Shown here piece by piece: positions 9,601 through 20,960 of a DNA stretch of 45,135 bases. The DNA comes from an uncultured Nitrosomonas sp. (lineage in GTDB: Bacteria > Pseudomonadota > Gammaproteobacteria > Burkholderiales > Nitrosomonadaceae), in the NCBI RefSeq assembly GCF_902826915.1, contig NZ_CADEGP010000016.1:1-45135 (forward strand), given 5' to 3'. Below the pieces are notes generated by a model. That model saw only the letters and a list, made by a program, of their open reading frames with translations. It had not been told where the DNA came from and ran no database searches. Position numbers and translations under genes: made by a program. The number at the start of each line of letters is the position of its first letter. Position 1 is the first letter of the stretch.

Positions 9601-9618
9601 ATGCTATGCTATGCTATG
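9601..9618. repeat. ATGCT short tandem repeat upstream of the HDOD-GGDEF gene
   Basis: ATGCT is repeated three times plus ATG (3.6 copies), followed at 9622-9627 by TATAAT. A pentamer repeat just upstream of a -10-like box can alter promoter spacing, but three copies is low for phase variation. Confidence 0.4.
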
Positions 9619-9678
9619 TATTATAATCAGTATGTTACTCAATAGTATATAAGTATTGTATGACAATAAGGGCGATAA

Positions 9679-11142
9679 GTGATTGACGATGTATTGAAAA
9701 GGAGATTAAATTTTTGTGCAACGTTGCCGAGTTTGCCCGCGGTTGCTGTTAAAATAATTGAACTGGCGAATGACCCTGATGCCGATATCGGAGCGGTTTG
9801 TCAATATATTTCAATGGATCCGGTGCTTGCTGCAAAATTACTTCGAACTGCTAATACCCCATTATATAAATCCCGCCGGACTGCGACAAATATTCGCCAA
9901 GCTGTCAGTATACTTGGTACGCATACCGTGCTTGTTATTGCCTTATCTTTTTCCTTAACGAATTCCCTAATAAAAAATCCTTTATCGAGCCAAGGTTCTG
10001 CTTTTGATAGCAATATTTTCTGGCGCAGGTCGATAGCTACAGCGCTAGCTAGTCGTGCACTTGGGGAAAAGCTTGAATTGAATTTTCTGGATGATTTATT
10101 TCTAGCAGGCTTAATTCAGGAAATTGGCATTCTTGCATTTTGGGTTATTATGCCGGAAGAATATGGACAGGTTTTTGCATCAACTACTGATCATGATACA
10201 TTGCTTAAAAACGAGCGTGAGGCATTTGGTGCTGGACATGATGAATTAGGGTATGCTTTACTCAAAAAATGGCATATCCCTGATTACATAGCTTTATCGT
10301 GTATTAATAGCCACAGCCAGCCGGAACCAAAAAACTTTGGCCCAACCTTGCAGGCATGTTTGGTAGTTTCTCGCTATATGGCGGATTATTTTTTGTACCC
10401 TCATGATGCTGATAAAATAGCCGCCTTAAATCAAGAGGCACAAAACTGGCTTGGATTTGATACAAATGTACTCATTGATGTTATTAAAATCATGGAAGTC
10501 GGGTTGAGTGCTGTTGAGGATTTGTTTGAAATGACGTTGCATGATCCGTCAGAAGTCAATGGGATTTTAGCTGAAGCCAAAGAATTGTTGATGATCCATA
10601 GTCTATCTAGGATCAGGGATTTGGAAGATAAGTCACAGCGCGATGGATTGACAGGTGCTTATAATCGTACGTATTTTGACGATACATTACGGCGAGAATT
10701 TAATCTGGCAACACAATATAATTTGCCGTTGACGGTTGCAATCATTGATCTTGATCATTTTAAGCACGTCAATGATACTTATGGCCATATTGCGGGGGAT
10801 TCACTTTTGGCCGCTGTAGTAAAAACAGTTTTTGACCAAATCCGCCAGGATGATACGTTGAGTCGCTATGGTGGTGAAGAATTTGCTTTGATTCTTCCGG
10901 GGACGCCGCTTTCTGCTGCAAGGAACCTGATTGCCCGCTTAAAAGATTCGATTGCCGCAATTTCGTACAAGTTTGATAGCAGCAGCATTATTCATATTAC
11001 TGCCTCCATAGGAGTTGTTTCATATCATGAAAATGCCACGCATTTTCATGATGCAAAAGACTTAATTAAGGCTGCGGATTCAGCACTCTATGCGGCTAAA
11101 CATGCGGGACGAAATCAAATTATAGAATGGAGTCCTAGCTAG
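9679..11142 (+). CDS. HDOD-GGDEF protein (probable diguanylate cyclase)
   Basis: Cytoplasmic signalling protein likely to make c-di-GMP. The HDOD domain covers about residues 12-215 (LPSLPAVAVKIIELANDPDA near its start, GLIQEIGILAFW inside). The GGDEF domain covers about 325-483, with the active motif as RYGGEEF. An RxxD inhibitory site (RQDD) precedes it by the canonical five residues, so product feedback is expected. No membrane segment is present. The start is GTG 9679 with AAGGG just upstream. serB follows after 18 bp on the same strand, so they may share a transcript although no metabolic link is obvious. Length 487 residues. Confidence 0.9.
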   Translation: MIDDVLKRRLNFCATLPSLPAVAVKIIELANDPDADIGAVCQYISMDPVLAAKLLRTANTPLYKSRRTATNIRQAVSILGTHTVLVIALSFSLTNSLIKNPLSSQGSAFDSNIFWRRSIATALASRALGEKLELNFLDDLFLAGLIQEIGILAFWVIMPEEYGQVFASTTDHDTLLKNEREAFGAGHDELGYALLKKWHIPDYIALSCINSHSQPEPKNFGPTLQACLVVSRYMADYFLYPHDADKIAALNQEAQNWLGFDTNVLIDVIKIMEVGLSAVEDLFEMTLHDPSEVNGILAEAKELLMIHSLSRIRDLEDKSQRDGLTGAYNRTYFDDTLRREFNLATQYNLPLTVAIIDLDHFKHVNDTYGHIAGDSLLAAVVKTVFDQIRQDDTLSRYGGEEFALILPGTPLSAARNLIARLKDSIAAISYKFDSSSIIHITASIGVVSYHENATHFHDAKDLIKAADSALYAAKHAGRNQIIEWSPS

Positions 11143-11160
11143 ACTAGACCTATACTACTT

Positions 11161-11991
11161 ATGAATCTAATCATCCAAGGGCTGGAAGTTAATAACAGCG
11201 ATTTACGGTCTGTTGCAAAACTATCTCATGCAGACGGAATTGAACGGATTACCGGTCAAGCCTTTCGTTTGACAAACGCGATACAGTTCAATGATATTCC
11301 TGAGTATTGTTCGCGCTCGGAATTGGATTGTGCGTTTATAACCCCTGAGCAAAAGCTTTCCGACATTAAATTAATTGTAATGGACATGGATTCCACGTTG
11401 CTGGCAATTGAATCCATAGATGAAATTGCGGATATGCAAAATATCAAACCTCAAGTTTCAGCCATAACACAGCAAACGATGAAAGGCGAAATAAGCTTTG
11501 AGGAAAGCCTGACACGCCGAACTTGGCTGTTGCGAGGTGTGCATCAAGATGCTTTGCAGAAAGTCTATGATGAACGTGTCAGACTTAGCTCCGGTGCCGA
11601 GAAAATGTTACAGCAGGCTAAACGATTTGGCATAAAGACAATGGTGCTTTCTGGAGGCTTCACATTTTTCACCGAACGGATTAAAGAAAAATTGGGGCTC
11701 GATTTTGCGGCTGCCAATATACTGGAGATTGAAAATAATAGATTGACCGGAAAAGTAGTGGGAGACATTATTGGCAGACAAGGAAAGGCGCAAGTATTAA
11801 AGCAGGTGCGTGATACACTTGGATTGAAGCGCGAACAGATCATTGCGATTGGAGATGGCGCAAATGATCTGGACATGATGTCCGAGTCTGGAATTAGTAT
11901 TGCTTATCATGCCAAACCCATTGTCAAACAGCATGCGACGTATTCGATCAATTATGTGGGCTTGGATGGTGTTGTCAATTTATTCACCTGA
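11161..11991 (+). CDS. serB: Phosphoserine phosphatase
   Basis: Last step of serine synthesis: hydrolyses O-phospho-L-serine in the cytoplasm. HAD-family motifs are in order: DMDSTLLAIE (motif I, nucleophilic Asp, near residue 78), VLSGGFTFF (motif II), and IGDGANDLDMM (motif IV). The N-terminal 70 residues form the small regulatory part seen in proteobacterial SerB, shorter than a full ACT pair. The 276-residue length is typical of beta-proteobacteria. It is convergent with the malic enzyme gene, with 30 bp between stops and no clear terminator. Confidence 0.95.
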   Translation: MNLIIQGLEVNNSDLRSVAKLSHADGIERITGQAFRLTNAIQFNDIPEYCSRSELDCAFITPEQKLSDIKLIVMDMDSTLLAIESIDEIADMQNIKPQVSAITQQTMKGEISFEESLTRRTWLLRGVHQDALQKVYDERVRLSSGAEKMLQQAKRFGIKTMVLSGGFTFFTERIKEKLGLDFAAANILEIENNRLTGKVVGDIIGRQGKAQVLKQVRDTLGLKREQIIAIGDGANDLDMMSESGISIAYHAKPIVKQHATYSINYVGLDGVVNLFT

Positions 11992-12021
11992 ACCGACAGA
12001 TTCTTTAATGCGGTGGGTTAT

Positions 12022-13632
12022 CTAGTAATTCGGTTCATATATCAATGACCTAATGTAGCTGCTAATATCCTCTGGAAAACTCAAACTGGTTAGTTTTTCT
12101 TGGATTGCTACTCGGCAGACAACGACAGCGATGGCGTGAGATACTTCACGCACTCGAGTCAGAGAGGGATAAACTGCGCCACTGTGGATTTCTTGTTCTG
12201 AAACAATGTTTGCCAGTACCTCTGCGGCTGCCAGAAACATACTTTGTGTTACTAGTCGCGCGGCACTGGCATAAATACCAAGGCCTATGCCTGGAAAGAT
12301 ATAAGCATTATTACCTTGCGCAGGCTTAAATAACTGACCCTTGAAAGTTACGGCGTCAAATGGGCTGCCGCTAGCAAAAATAACTTGTCCATTACTCCAA
12401 TGATAGGCTTGCTCAGCCGTACATTCCGTATGCGAGGTTGGATTAGATAAGGCTATAATGACAGGACGCTCATTGGCTGTAGACATTTCACGCACAACGG
12501 CCTCAGTAAATGTTCCAGCTACCCCGGTAGCGCCAATCAGCACGTCCGGTTTGATTGTACTGATGGCATCAACAAAACTGCAAGCAGCATGATCGTGCGC
12601 AAAGGGTTGGATGCGTGGCTTAATATTTTTGTTGTGCGAGGTAACAAGCCCTTTTCTGTCGATAAACCAAAGTCTTTTCTGTGCTTGCGATTGACTTAAT
12701 CCAGCGGCAAGAAATGCATTTATCACCAGTTCCGCAGTTCCGCTTGCTGCAGACCCGGTACCCAAGAACATGATATTCAGGTCGGTGAATTTTTTCTTGG
12801 TAATACGGCATGAGGTATAGATGCCCGCTAGGGTAACTGCGGCGGTTCCCTGTATATCGTCGTTAAAACAACGTACTTTCGGAGCATAGCGATCTAAAAA
12901 TTCAAATGCATGAGGTGACGAGAAATCTTCAAACTGTATCAATGCATTTGGGTAACGCGATTGCACTGCTTTGACAAATTCATCCACTAATGAACGGTAG
13001 ACATCATCGTTAATACGTGGGTAGGGATAACCTAGATAAAGTGGGTCTTCACGCAAAGGTATATTGTTGGTGCCTACGTCGAGCATGACTGGCATACATT
13101 GCGCTGGATGGATTCCGGCACATGCAACATACAGGGCGACTTTGCCGATGGAAATACCCATGCCATTGGCGCCTAAATCTCCCAAGCCTAAAATCCGTTC
13201 TCCATCGGTTACAACAATGACTCGAATATCTTCTTCAGGCCAGTTTTTTAGGATGGTGGCAATTTCACCACGGTCTTCAGGAGAAATATAGAATCCTTGT
13301 GCACTCCTATAAATATGCGCAAATTCTTTGCAAGCTTCTCCAACGGTCGGGGTATAGACTAATGGCATAATCTCTTCGATATGATTAATCATGGTGCGAT
13401 AGAAAAGCTGCTGATTGCGCTCCAGCAAGGCGTTTAAAAATATATATTTTTCTATGGTGCTATTTTTGCGACGCAGGCTGCCGAGCACGCGCTCTATTTG
13501 CCTGTCAATGCTTGCAACATTGTAAGGGAGCAATCCTCGCAGGCCGTATAGTTCGCGTTCTGCATGTGTGAATCCAGTTGACTTGGTATGAGCTGGATTT
13601 GTAAGTAGTGTTCTTCCGCTTAAGTTTTTCAT
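12022..13632 (-). CDS. maeA: NAD(P)-dependent malic enzyme (decarboxylating)
   Basis: Converts malate to pyruvate and CO2 with reduction of NAD(P). The 536-residue product has the large-type malic enzyme layout: N-terminal FTHAERELYGLRGLLP, catalytic Tyr in LVYTPTVGEACKEF (Y93), catalytic Lys in MGISIGKVALYVACAGI (K164), metal-binding acids in QFEDFSSPHAFEFL and CFNDDIQGTAAVTLAG, and the nucleotide-binding MFLGTGSAASGTAE. Large single-domain enzymes like this resemble E. coli MaeA/SfcA; cofactor preference cannot be read from sequence. It is monocistronic, and its promoter lies in the 396-bp gap shared with the haemoglobin gene. Confidence 0.94.
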   Translation of the reverse strand: MKNLSGRTLLTNPAHTKSTGFTHAERELYGLRGLLPYNVASIDRQIERVLGSLRRKNSTIEKYIFLNALLERNQQLFYRTMINHIEEIMPLVYTPTVGEACKEFAHIYRSAQGFYISPEDRGEIATILKNWPEEDIRVIVVTDGERILGLGDLGANGMGISIGKVALYVACAGIHPAQCMPVMLDVGTNNIPLREDPLYLGYPYPRINDDVYRSLVDEFVKAVQSRYPNALIQFEDFSSPHAFEFLDRYAPKVRCFNDDIQGTAAVTLAGIYTSCRITKKKFTDLNIMFLGTGSAASGTAELVINAFLAAGLSQSQAQKRLWFIDRKGLVTSHNKNIKPRIQPFAHDHAACSFVDAISTIKPDVLIGATGVAGTFTEAVVREMSTANERPVIIALSNPTSHTECTAEQAYHWSNGQVIFASGSPFDAVTFKGQLFKPAQGNNAYIFPGIGLGIYASAARLVTQSMFLAAAEVLANIVSEQEIHSGAVYPSLTRVREVSHAIAVVVCRVAIQEKLTSLSFPEDISSYIRSLIYEPNY

Positions 13633-14028
13633 AGTAATTGGGATTTCTTAGAAGATTAGATGATCATACTACTATCTTGCTATTCTGGATAATTCTGAGT
13701 GATTTCAAGTTGGACAATCCAGGCAACGAGAGATAGACTTATTCGTTCCAGTAAGAAATATTTAAGAATTTTATTTTCAGTAATTTGGTAAATTTTTTTC
13801 GGATAAATCTAGTCGGATTTGAGTAATCGCAACAAGCTTGGTGAAATTGTGACAGCGTATTTTTGATGTTTCTTTTTGTATCGCGAGGTGATGCAAAAAG
13901 AAAATTCACATCAGTAGTATGAATTGATTTTCCACGACAATAGATTCGATTCAAGTTTAAAAGTCCTGTTGTAAAACTATCCTTAGTTAACTTTAATCAA
14001 TAACCTTAATGAGGTAATCAATAAAATT
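13633..14028. other. 396-bp divergent intergenic region, maeA / truncated haemoglobin
   Basis: AT-rich, no convincing gene (a 71-residue frame at 13739-13954 minus looks random). TAATCAATAA occurs twice, at 13994-14003 and 14015-14024, exactly 21 bp apart and ending 4 bases before the haemoglobin ATG; GAGGTAA between them serves as ribosome site. The repeats could be two operator half sites on one helix face. No FNR (TTGAT-N4-ATCAA) or NNR site was found. Confidence 0.4.
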
Positions 14029-14454
14029 ATGAATCAAACGCATTTTCCCATGCCTAATCCCAGTTTATATACTGAAGAAGATGTAGCACAATTAGTGCAT
14101 ACTTTTTATGCGAAAGCCAGAAAAGATCCAGCGTTAGGTCCTATTTTTGAGGCGCATGTGATCGATTGGGAAGCGCATTTTGTACAAATGACTAATTTCT
14201 GGTCAGCGCAATTACGCGGAACTAGCAGATTTCGTGGAGCACCGATGCCCAAGCATATTGTGCTGCCAGAACTTACTGCCGAATTATTTGAACGCTGGCT
14301 TCAAATTTTTCGGCAAACGACTGAGGAGCTGGGTAATTCGAATTTACAGCAGCAAGCCAACGCAATCGCATCTTTTATCGCAGGTCGATTATGGCAGGGC
14401 TATCAAATCAGCAATTATCCGGATAAACAACCCGTAGCGCTTCGTACGATGTAA
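14029..14454 (+). CDS. Group III truncated haemoglobin
   Basis: Haem protein of the 2/2 globin fold, expected to bind O2 or NO. The 141-residue sequence shows the group III pattern: FYAKARKDPALGPIF with the B10 tyrosine (Y27), a tryptophan-rich middle (DWEAHF, FWSAQLRG), and PMPKHIVLPELTAELFERW in which H76 is the likely proximal haem ligand. ATG 14029 has GAGGTAA at 14011-14017. The next gene, a membrane diguanylate cyclase, starts 23 bp after the stop on the same strand, so haem-gas chemistry and c-di-GMP output may be linked. The family assignment is firm; the partner role is inference. Confidence 0.88.
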   Translation: MNQTHFPMPNPSLYTEEDVAQLVHTFYAKARKDPALGPIFEAHVIDWEAHFVQMTNFWSAQLRGTSRFRGAPMPKHIVLPELTAELFERWLQIFRQTTEELGNSNLQQQANAIASFIAGRLWQGYQISNYPDKQPVALRTM

Positions 14455-14477
14455 CTTATGATCTATCAAGGCTGAAT

Positions 14478-16154
14478 TTGAATATTAAAAGCAAAATTAT
14501 TGTTTTCTCTATTTTAGCTACACTGATTCCTGCTGTGGGGTTGGGTGTATTTTCGTTTCAGCAAAATGAAACAATGATTAACGAGAATACTACGCGTGAA
14601 TTGCGTGCACTGGCTAATTATGCTGGCCGGGAGTCGGATTTATGGGTTAAAGAACAAATTTTAATTGCGCGCGATCTTTCGACATCCATTTCAACTTCTA
14701 AGATTCTTATTGAGGAATTATCTTTAGGAAGTCAATCTCAGGAAAATACGTCTGTAGCACAGCAAGGAGCTCTGGAACTTTACTTAAAATCAGTGCATAG
14801 GCGATTAGAGGATGTACTGGAGTTGACGGTGGTTGATGTAGAGGGCGGAATAGTTGCGAGTAATGTAGCAATACCGTTTTCAGTAACATTGTCACAGGAC
14901 TGGCCAGAAGATGCTTCTATTCAGGGGGATGTGGTAATTTCTCCAGAGTGGAATGAGAATTATGCAACTGCAATCTTAAGTGTCTCGGTGCCCATATTGT
15001 CGATCGATGACTATATCTTGGGAGCGCTAATTGTGACGTTTGATATGCGCAGCATTCAATCAAGTTTGAAAGATAAAGTTAAATCTCCTCCTGGCGAAGT
15101 TCTGCTGTTAGATAAAGCTGGAAATATAATACTGGCCAGCGATGCCAAGATTCTTAACACAAATGAGTCCAAGTTGTTTGATTCAGACATGATGAGTCGC
15201 TTGCAAGAGAAACCGGGAGAGTACGAGATTTTTCTTGGGCCACAGCAAGAAAAAGTGGTTGGTCTGGCATACGAGTCGGAGAAACCTTCTATCACGATAA
15301 TTGCGCTCAGAAACTATCAATTTGTCTATTCGGCTTGGGAGCAGCAACGTGATTTGTTTGCTGGTCTGATCAGCATAATGATTCTTGTAGTAGCAGCTAT
15401 TGCATTGCGTATGAGTCATGCCATTGTGACTCCTTTGCAAAAACTAATTAGCGCAACAGAGAAAATTGTAAAGGGTGATCTTGACGTCGAATTGGTTAAT
15501 TCACAGCACGATGAAATAGGGCAGCTTACGCAGAGATTTAATCAGATGACTGATAAGTTGCGGCAGAATCAGGGCGAAATAAACGCTGCAAGTGATGCTA
15601 TGCAGAAAAAAAATCAATTATTGGAAACGTTATCGGTTACCGATAGCCTTACGGGTCTTTATAACCGCAATAAACTAAATATGATCATTAGCGATCAGCT
15701 AGCTCGATATGAACGGAACAAACGGCCTTTTGCTGCACTGATGATCGATGTTGATTATTTTAAAAATTTAAACGATAACCTTGGACACATAGCTGGTGAT
15801 GAGGTTATCGCTGCGATAGCGAAAAAGATCTCACAATCAATTCGCAATGTTGATTTCGCGGCTCGTTATGGGGGTGATGAATTTATTATTATTCTGACTG
15901 AAACCTCTGTAAATGAGGCGGTGAAAACTGCAGAGCGGATACGAGCGCAAGTGGCTAGTGTGCATTGTAGTTCGCTCAATAAAACGCTGAAAGTTACACT
16001 AAGTATCGGGATCATCCAAAGTGAACCAGAAGATTTGTCTTTGACGATGCTACTATCCCGTGTTGATAGTGCGTTGTACCAAGCAAAGCGTTCTGGGCGT
16101 AATCAGGTCCACTGCGCAACGCCTATGCCTGAGGTAAAGCAGCAACATAATTAA
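14478..16154 (+). CDS. Membrane diguanylate cyclase with periplasmic sensor and HAMP
   Basis: Makes c-di-GMP at the inner membrane. The 558-residue product has a membrane helix at about residues 7-28, a periplasmic sensor of roughly 250 residues (double-Cache type by size and position), a second helix at about 289-310 (LFAGLISIMILVVAAIALRM), a HAMP linker (about 311-365) and a GGDEF domain (about 385-545). The active site is RYGGDEF and an RxxD inhibitory site (RNVD) lies five residues before it. The start is TTG 14478 with AAGG just upstream; no ATG gives the first helix. It follows the truncated haemoglobin by 23 bp and is convergent with the next gene, with only 4 bp between stops. Confidence 0.9.
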   Translation: MNIKSKIIVFSILATLIPAVGLGVFSFQQNETMINENTTRELRALANYAGRESDLWVKEQILIARDLSTSISTSKILIEELSLGSQSQENTSVAQQGALELYLKSVHRRLEDVLELTVVDVEGGIVASNVAIPFSVTLSQDWPEDASIQGDVVISPEWNENYATAILSVSVPILSIDDYILGALIVTFDMRSIQSSLKDKVKSPPGEVLLLDKAGNIILASDAKILNTNESKLFDSDMMSRLQEKPGEYEIFLGPQQEKVVGLAYESEKPSITIIALRNYQFVYSAWEQQRDLFAGLISIMILVVAAIALRMSHAIVTPLQKLISATEKIVKGDLDVELVNSQHDEIGQLTQRFNQMTDKLRQNQGEINAASDAMQKKNQLLETLSVTDSLTGLYNRNKLNMIISDQLARYERNKRPFAALMIDVDYFKNLNDNLGHIAGDEVIAAIAKKISQSIRNVDFAARYGGDEFIIILTETSVNEAVKTAERIRAQVASVHCSSLNKTLKVTLSIGIIQSEPEDLSLTMLLSRVDSALYQAKRSGRNQVHCATPMPEVKQQHN

Positions 16155-16158
16155 TATA

Positions 16159-17031
16159 CTATGGAGTGTTGTTTTCTCTTGCTTCAAGTCCTGTACTCAG
16201 AACCCACCCCTGATTCTGGTCAAGTTGAACTCGTAGCCATAAACCTAAGCTAGCGTTAGCTGACACCTTTGTGTCTTTTTTTAGCGTGCTGATTATTTTT
16301 GCATTAGCACTTGGAGCCGTGCGCATATTGACATTCGTTTTTGTGTGCAATTGTATCGGTGTATTAAATTCAAAGAAGGAATTATTTTCATCGGTTGATT
16401 TCTTGCGATTAGGATGGGTAATCAAGTCGATCAATTGCTTTGCCTGTGCAATGTAGTTCATGGCTGCAGCAAATTGATCCTGAGTAAAAAGAACTGAGGC
16501 TGTTTCAACAAGATGATATGCTTGTATCTGCAGGATTTGATCGGTTGCTGGAATTTGAGTTTGTTTGAGGCGATTTAGGATTATTTCAGTTTCTGCTAAT
16601 GCGGAAGCAGTGCTTGGCTTAGTAGCTAATCGATGCAGCTTTACTTGCGATCGAGCCGCCTCTTGATTGACTTCTTGCAGTGTTTGCGCCTGGCTATCTT
16701 GCTTAATCTGCTGATTCTTGATTATTTGATCTTTTTCTGCAATTATTTTTTTTAAGCGATCAATTTCCTTTTCTGAGCTTTCATCCTGAGGTGTTGCCAC
16801 TGGTACTGGTTTAATGTCTGGAATTGGAATTGGAATCGGCTCTTGGGATGCGCACCCGATCAAATTTAAGGCGAATAGACATAGAATAACTTGGGTTAAT
16901 AATGAGCCGAAAAGCTTGGTTGGAAAAGATGATACCAATGAGAATAAAAGTTTTATATTTTTTATTTTCAATAATTTTGGATCGCCTAGCATGACATTCT
17001 TAGTGACATTTATTAAATGACTCATATTCAT
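16159..17031 (-). CDS. SH3-domain lipoprotein
   Basis: Envelope lipoprotein of unknown role. A hydrophobic segment ends in the lipobox LIGC (Cys near residue 60), after which come a Pro/Ile repeat (PIPIPIPDIKPVP), a coiled coil (about 85-130), a helical region (about 140-205) and a C-terminal bacterial SH3-like domain (about 228-285, NVNMRTAPSANAKII and GWVLSTGL). SH3b domains often bind peptidoglycan. The N-terminal part before the signal is unusually long (about 38 residues), so the true start may be the ATG at residue 14 or later; no ribosome site decides it. Convergent with the diguanylate cyclase. Confidence 0.7.
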   Translation of the reverse strand: MNMSHLINVTKNVMLGDPKLLKIKNIKLLFSLVSSFPTKLFGSLLTQVILCLFALNLIGCASQEPIPIPIPDIKPVPVATPQDESSEKEIDRLKKIIAEKDQIIKNQQIKQDSQAQTLQEVNQEAARSQVKLHRLATKPSTASALAETEIILNRLKQTQIPATDQILQIQAYHLVETASVLFTQDQFAAAMNYIAQAKQLIDLITHPNRKKSTDENNSFFEFNTPIQLHTKTNVNMRTAPSANAKIISTLKKDTKVSANASLGLWLRVQLDQNQGWVLSTGLEARENNTP

Positions 17032-17459
17032 GTGTTTTAAGATTGAGCTGGTTTAATTGTAGTACCGATGCAAGAAATCTTTATTGCCCATTTATACTTC
17101 CGTAAATTAATTACAAATCTAAGAAATTAATAAAAAATAGAGCGCACTGAAGAATTATCTGATTTTACAGGTTTAAGAAGAAATGTCGACAATCGAATGT
17201 GCTTGAAACTGAGTTTTTATTGCTGCCAGCTTTTTGGTTTTCTCTATGTGGGAATATACAAGCCGTTCTAATTATTTAATGAAAATTGTTCCGTAAGTAA
17301 TCTTTTTGCAAGCAAATACTCTTTGGTGGGCTCAATACAATAAAATATCAATAATCAATCCAGATCCCTGCGACGTTCTGAGCTAATGATGAATTCAGAT
17401 TCACTGATCAGTTTTCTTTCCTAGCGGATCAAAATAAACTTTTATATCAGGAGCTTTTT
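17032..17459. other. 428-bp gene-free stretch
   Basis: AT-rich divergent intergenic region between the SH3 lipoprotein and a small membrane protein. No open frame, strong hairpin or recognised RNA motif was found. AGGAG at 17448-17452 is the ribosome site of the following gene. Confidence 0.5.
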
Positions 17460-17930
17460 ATGAAATGGCTTTTCGGGATTATTGTTTTAATCTTGCTTGT
17501 AGTATCAGCACGCTTTAGAAAATTTGCAGGTTTTGTTGTTTTGATTTGTATTGTGGGAGGTGCTTTATTTTTGGGGTATCAAGAATATGAAAAAAATAAA
17601 TCCAAAAGCAGAATTTCTGCTTCAGAAGTAACCTTGAAAAACATATCTTTTGAAACTAGAGACAATAATTATGAATTGACGGGACGCATCGTTAATAACT
17701 CAGAAAAATATACTTTGAGTGGTCTCCAGTTAAAAATTACTGTAAAAGATTGCACGAATAATGATGATACGCACTGCATCATTTTTGCAGAAAAAAAAGA
17801 ATACATCTATCTTTCAATTCCTCCCGGGCAGGCTAGAGATTTTAAAAAAGATATTTATTTATACTCAAACCAGAGGATAGAGAATAAGTTAGTATGGGAT
17901 TACTTGATTGAATATGCGGAGTCAGAATGA
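17460..17930 (+). CDS. Small membrane-anchored protein with C-terminal beta domain
   Basis: Function unknown. The 156-residue protein starts with two hydrophobic stretches (about 3-18 and 23-42) and continues outside the membrane with a beta-rich domain (about 52-152). The pattern NYELTGRIVNNSEKYTLSGL followed by IPPGQARDF resembles the FxLYD-type domain found on secreted or anchored bacterial proteins. Two cysteines (KDCTNN and HCIIF) could form a disulfide. AGGAG lies 7 bases before ATG 17460. It appears to be a single gene; nothing in its surroundings suggests a pathway. Confidence 0.65.
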   Translation: MKWLFGIIVLILLVVSARFRKFAGFVVLICIVGGALFLGYQEYEKNKSKSRISASEVTLKNISFETRDNNYELTGRIVNNSEKYTLSGLQLKITVKDCTNNDDTHCIIFAEKKEYIYLSIPPGQARDFKKDIYLYSNQRIENKLVWDYLIEYAESE

Positions 17931-18049
17931 AAGAAGTTTGTAAATTTTCTAGTACTGCTAAACTTTAGCCGCTAACAGTAATATGGCGTTGTATGAAAAA
18001 TAAAAGAAATGAAAGGTATATAGGAGAAACTTAGAAAGTTGCTTGGATT

Positions 18050-18136
18050 TGGTGCCGAGAGGGGGAATCGAACCCCCATGATGTCACCATCGCGGGATTT
18101 TGAGTCCCGTGCGTCTACCAATTCCGCCATCTCGGC
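18050..18136 (-). tRNA. tRNA-Leu (anticodon CAA)
   Basis: On the reverse strand the 87-base gene has a perfect 7-bp acceptor stem (GCCGAGA with TCTCGGC), D-arm GCGGAATTGGTAGACGC, anticodon stem CGGGA/TCCCG around the loop CTCAAAA (anticodon CAA, reading UUG), a long variable arm typical of class II tRNAs, T-arm GGGGGTTCGATTCCCCC, and an encoded CCA end at 18050-18052. The long variable arm and the loop identify leucine rather than serine. It is divergent from queA, which modifies other tRNAs. Confidence 0.97.
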
Positions 18137-18254
18137 CAAGCTATTTGACTGTTTTTGAGTGCTTGAATAAACAGAAGGCGCAATTATCACTGAAAACCTG
18201 GCGTACAGCAAGCAGCATGGGCGGAAAACCAATTGCGCCGGTATAATATATAGC

Positions 18255-20371
<2,117 letters not shown>

Positions 20372-20416
20372 GCGGTCATCATGCTAATATGTGCCCTTTT
20401 CTAATAAAGGGAGAAT

Positions 20417-20875
20417 ATGATGCTGATTAATGATGCATTTGCACAGGCTGCTTCTTCGACAGCCCAAAGTGATGCCGGCTGGGCCACTTTATTACCGATG
20501 TTCGGTATACTCGTCTTATTTTATTTTCTACTCATTCGTCCGCAAGCCAAGCGAGCTAAAGAGCATAAGCTGATGGTGGAAGAGTTGCAAAGAGGCGACG
20601 AGGTTATTACAAATGGTGGTATTTTGGGGCAAATACTCAATGTCAGCGAAGCGTATGTCATTATCGAAATTGCCCCAGCTATGGAGGTCACTGTACTTAA
20701 ATCCTCGGTGCAAACTTTATTACCCAAAGGAACACTGAAGAGTATTGAGCCTAAAAGTAAAACACCTAAAACAAAAATAAAATCAGCGGTGTCAGAAAGT
20801 AATAAAGCTGAAGCTGCTGACGAATCTACAGAAGCCATTACCGCTGAAGCCGATAAAAATATCGAAAAGAAATAA
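20417..20875 (+). CDS. yajC: Preprotein translocase accessory subunit YajC
   Basis: Small inner-membrane partner of SecDF. One membrane helix (about residues 25-45, LLPMFGILVLFYFLLIRPQ) is followed by the conserved RPQAKRAKEH and EELQRGDEVITNGGILG. At 152 residues it is longer than usual (about 110) because of a Lys/Glu/Ala-rich tail (about 112-152). AAAGGGAG precedes ATG 20417. It sits in the standard tgt-yajC-secD-secF order. Confidence 0.95.
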   Translation: MMLINDAFAQAASSTAQSDAGWATLLPMFGILVLFYFLLIRPQAKRAKEHKLMVEELQRGDEVITNGGILGQILNVSEAYVIIEIAPAMEVTVLKSSVQTLLPKGTLKSIEPKSKTPKTKIKSAVSESNKAEAADESTEAITAEADKNIEKK

Positions 20876-20960
20876 TTACGTTTTACAAGGGAGGAATTAG
20901 TCATTTAACCCCCTACCTTTGTTTATTTTTTACCCATTACTTGATACTTAACTGATACCC

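Noticed and set aside
13739..13954. 71-codon minus-strand frame upstream of maeA
   Set aside because: Random-looking composition, no ribosome site, no recognised motif, and AT-rich intergenic setting.
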